Of a stretch of DNA of 6,162 bases, positions 4,610 through 6,162 are shown piece by piece; the first letter of the stretch is position 1, and every line of letters begins with the position of its first letter. This DNA comes from an uncultured Gemmatimonadota bacterium. GTDB lineage: Bacteria > Gemmatimonadota > Gemmatimonadetes > Gemmatimonadales > Gemmatimonadaceae. The notes beneath the pieces were generated by a model, which saw only the letters and a program-made list of their open reading frames with translations, was not told the DNA's origin and searched no databases. The translations under genes were made by a program, and so were the position numbers. The stretch is taken from positions 1-6,162 of the forward strand of contig CAMLEQ010000239.1 in the NCBI GenBank assembly GCA_946479015.1, in the 5' to 3' direction.

Positions 4610-6162
4610 ATGCGTCGGCGCGCATTCCACCAGCCGGCTGGCGGGCCGGCTCGGGGGCGGGCTCGCCTTCCGCGCCGTCGAGCATCGCCGCGGGAAGGAC
4701 GAGGGTGAACCGGCTTCCCCCGCCGGGGCGATCCTCGTACGTCACCGTGCCCCCCTGCGCCTCGGCGAGGCGGCGCGCGATCGCGAGCCCCAGCCCCGCC
4801 CCCGTCGTCGTTCCGCCGTCCGGCGCAGCCGACGCTCCTCCCGACCGGTAGAAGGGCTCGAAGATCAGGTCGCGCTCCGCCGGCGCGATCCCCGGTCCGC
4901 GGTCGGCCACCGTGATGCGGAGCATCCGCTCGTCGCGCCCGACCTCGATGTCCACCGGGCTGTCGGGTGGCGAGTACTTGTGCGCGTTCTCGATCAGGTT
5001 CACGAGGATGCGCAGCGAGTGCACGAAGTCGAAGTCGCCCACGAGCACCGGCTCCGACCAGGCGATGGACGCGCGCACCTCGCGACCGCTCAGCGCGCCC
5101 GAGAGCTGCTGGATCGCCGCGCCCACGAGGTCCTCCGCCGCGTTCAGCTCCCGGCGCACGGGGAGCGCGCCGGCGTTCAGCCGGGAGAGCTCGAGCAGGT
5201 CGGCCACCATCCGGTTCAACCGGTCCGCCTGCTGCTCGATCACCGCGGCGCGCTCATCGCCGGCGCCGGCGATGTCGTGCGCCAGCGCCTTGATCGCGGT
5301 GAGCGGCGTGCGCAGGTCGTGCGACACGGACGCGAGCAGCGCGTCCTTGAGGTGGTCCGCCTCGCGGAGCGCCTCCGCGTGCTCCGCCTCGGAGACCAGC
5401 CGCACCCGCTCGGCGCCGAGCGCCGCGTAGTACGCGAGCGCGGCGAGGAAGCGGCGCTCGCCGGCATCGAGCACGATCGGCTCGCGCCCGGCGAGGCGGA
5501 GCACGCCCACCGTCCGTCCGTGCACCACGAGCGGGATGAGGAGGGCGACGGCGGGAGGGACATCGGGGCCCGGCGACATGCTGCCGGCCGGCGCATCTTC
5601 CGCGCGGTACACCGAGCCGTCGCGGCGCTCGGCGGCGATGCGGCCGTGCTCGAACACCCACGCCATCAGCGCCCCCGGCGGCGCGGCGATCTCGCCGACG
5701 CGCGCGGCGAGCACCAGCAGGTCGCGATCCTGGTCGCGCAGGTGGAGCTCGCACACCGCCGCGCCGATCGTGTCGCGGATCACCTTCGCGATCGCCGTCA
5801 GCGCCTCCTCCGCGCGCCCCACGCTCAGCGTCTCGGCGCCGAGCGACGACAGGCGGTCGATCTCCTCGGCGCGCCGGCGCGCCGCCTCCGCCTCCGCGTT
5901 CGCGCGTGACAGGAGTTGCGTGGCGACGGTGGCCGTGGCCAGGAACGCGACGAGCACGATCCAGTCCGGGCTCTTGCCCACCGCGAACGTGGAGAACGGC
6001 CGCTGGAAGAAATAGTCGATGAGCGCGAAGCCGGCGCAGGCGAGCACCACCCCGACCACCCTGCCGCCGCTGGCGCTCGCGCCGAGCACCACGAGCAGAT
6101 AGATGAGCGCCACGTGCGCCTGGTCCAGCGCGCCGCGGGCGAGGATCATCCCGACGGTGACC
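4608..6162 (-). CDS. KdpD-like membrane sensor histidine kinase (5' end outside window)
   Basis: A sensor kinase that autophosphorylates on His and passes the phosphate to a response regulator. Numbering is from the Met at 6149, but the frame stays open to the right edge (Val-Thr-Val-Gly before it), so the true start is probably outside. Residues 11-83 carry three hydrophobic helices (about 11-28, 31-48, 61-80) typical of the KdpD DUF4118 membrane domain, whose first helix would lie off-window. An Ala/Glu/Arg coiled linker (82-105) leads to a GAF-like domain (about 110-250). The HisKA H-box SVSHDLRTPL has phosphoacceptor His277. The ATPase domain has N-box NLIENAHKYSP (Asn384, Asn388), G1 DRGPG (416-420), F-box FEPFYR (430-435) and G2 TGAGLGLA (449-456); all key residues are present. 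A Pro/Ala/Glu tail of about 25 aa ends the protein. Whether the N-terminal KdpD and Usp domains exist cannot be seen. No response regulator lies downstream; infA converges there. K+ sensing is not implied. Confidence 0.93.
   Translation of the reverse strand, partial: VTVGMILARGALDQAHVALIYLLVVLGASASGGRVVGVVLACAGFALIDYFFQRPFSTFAVGKSPDWIVLVAFLATATVATQLLSRANAEAEAARRRAEEIDRLSSLGAETLSVGRAEEALTAIAKVIRDTIGAAVCELHLRDQDRDLLVLAARVGEIAAPPGALMAWVFEHGRIAAERRDGSVYRAEDAPAGSMSPGPDVPPAVALLIPLVVHGRTVGVLRLAGREPIVLDAGERRFLAALAYYAALGAERVRLVSEAEHAEALREADHLKDALLASVSHDLRTPLTAIKALAHDIAGAGDERAAVIEQQADRLNRMVADLLELSRLNAGALPVRRELNAAEDLVGAAIQQLSGALSGREVRASIAWSEPVLVGDFDFVHSLRILVNLIENAHKYSPPDSPVDIEVGRDERMLRITVADRGPGIAPAERDLIFEPFYRSGGASAAPDGGTTTGAGLGLAIARRLAEAQGGTVTYEDRPGGGSRFTLVLPAAMLDGAEGEPAPEPARQPAGGMRADA

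Noticed and set aside
4572..5909. Plus-strand open frame of 445 codons antisense to the kinase gene.
   Set aside because: Arg/His-rich shadow with no domain, while the minus strand encodes intact HisKA and ATPase motifs.

Overview
The window is a GC-rich bacterial chromosome segment with six protein genes: two run off the edges and four are complete. No tRNA, rRNA, CRISPR array or mobile element was recognised. High GC, long open shadow frames on both strands, a lipoprotein with a DxDxD motif, and the overall gene styles look like Gemmatimonadota (Gemmatimonas/Gemmatirosa type). That assignment is an impression from protein style, not a database result.

Layout, left to right. Positions 1-894 (+) hold the C-terminal two thirds of a type II citrate synthase (gltA), followed by a perfect 38-nt GC-rich palindrome. 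Positions 1083-2051 (+) encode a 322-aa secreted lipoprotein of unknown function. Positions 2145-2414 (-) encode an 89-aa membrane-anchored six-cysteine protein that converges on the lipoprotein gene and diverges from the next gene. Positions 2499-3944 (+) encode an RhlE-type DEAD-box RNA helicase with a basic, RGG-like tail; its promoter is placed so that the mRNA would be leaderless. Positions 4107-4301 (+, GTG start) and 4329-4550 (+) encode ribosomal protein S21 (rpsU) and a divergent translation initiation factor IF-1 (infA). They form a two-gene unit behind a promoter-like sequence and a classical intrinsic terminator in the leader. Positions 4608-6162 (-) hold a KdpD-like membrane histidine kinase (DUF4118-GAF-HisKA-HATPase) that converges on infA and runs off the right edge.

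The most coherent functional theme is translation and RNA remodelling: RhlE helicase, S21 and IF-1 lie in a row on the same strand. The genes are individually ordinary. The points worth checking are regulatory or concern small genes: the leaderless promoter, a -10 motif of form TA[C/G]CTT seen twice, a possible attenuator ahead of rpsU-infA, a 17-bp perfect hairpin inside the helicase coding sequence, the unusual IF-1 central loop, and the six-cysteine protein. I see no clear evidence for a wholly new multi-gene system here.
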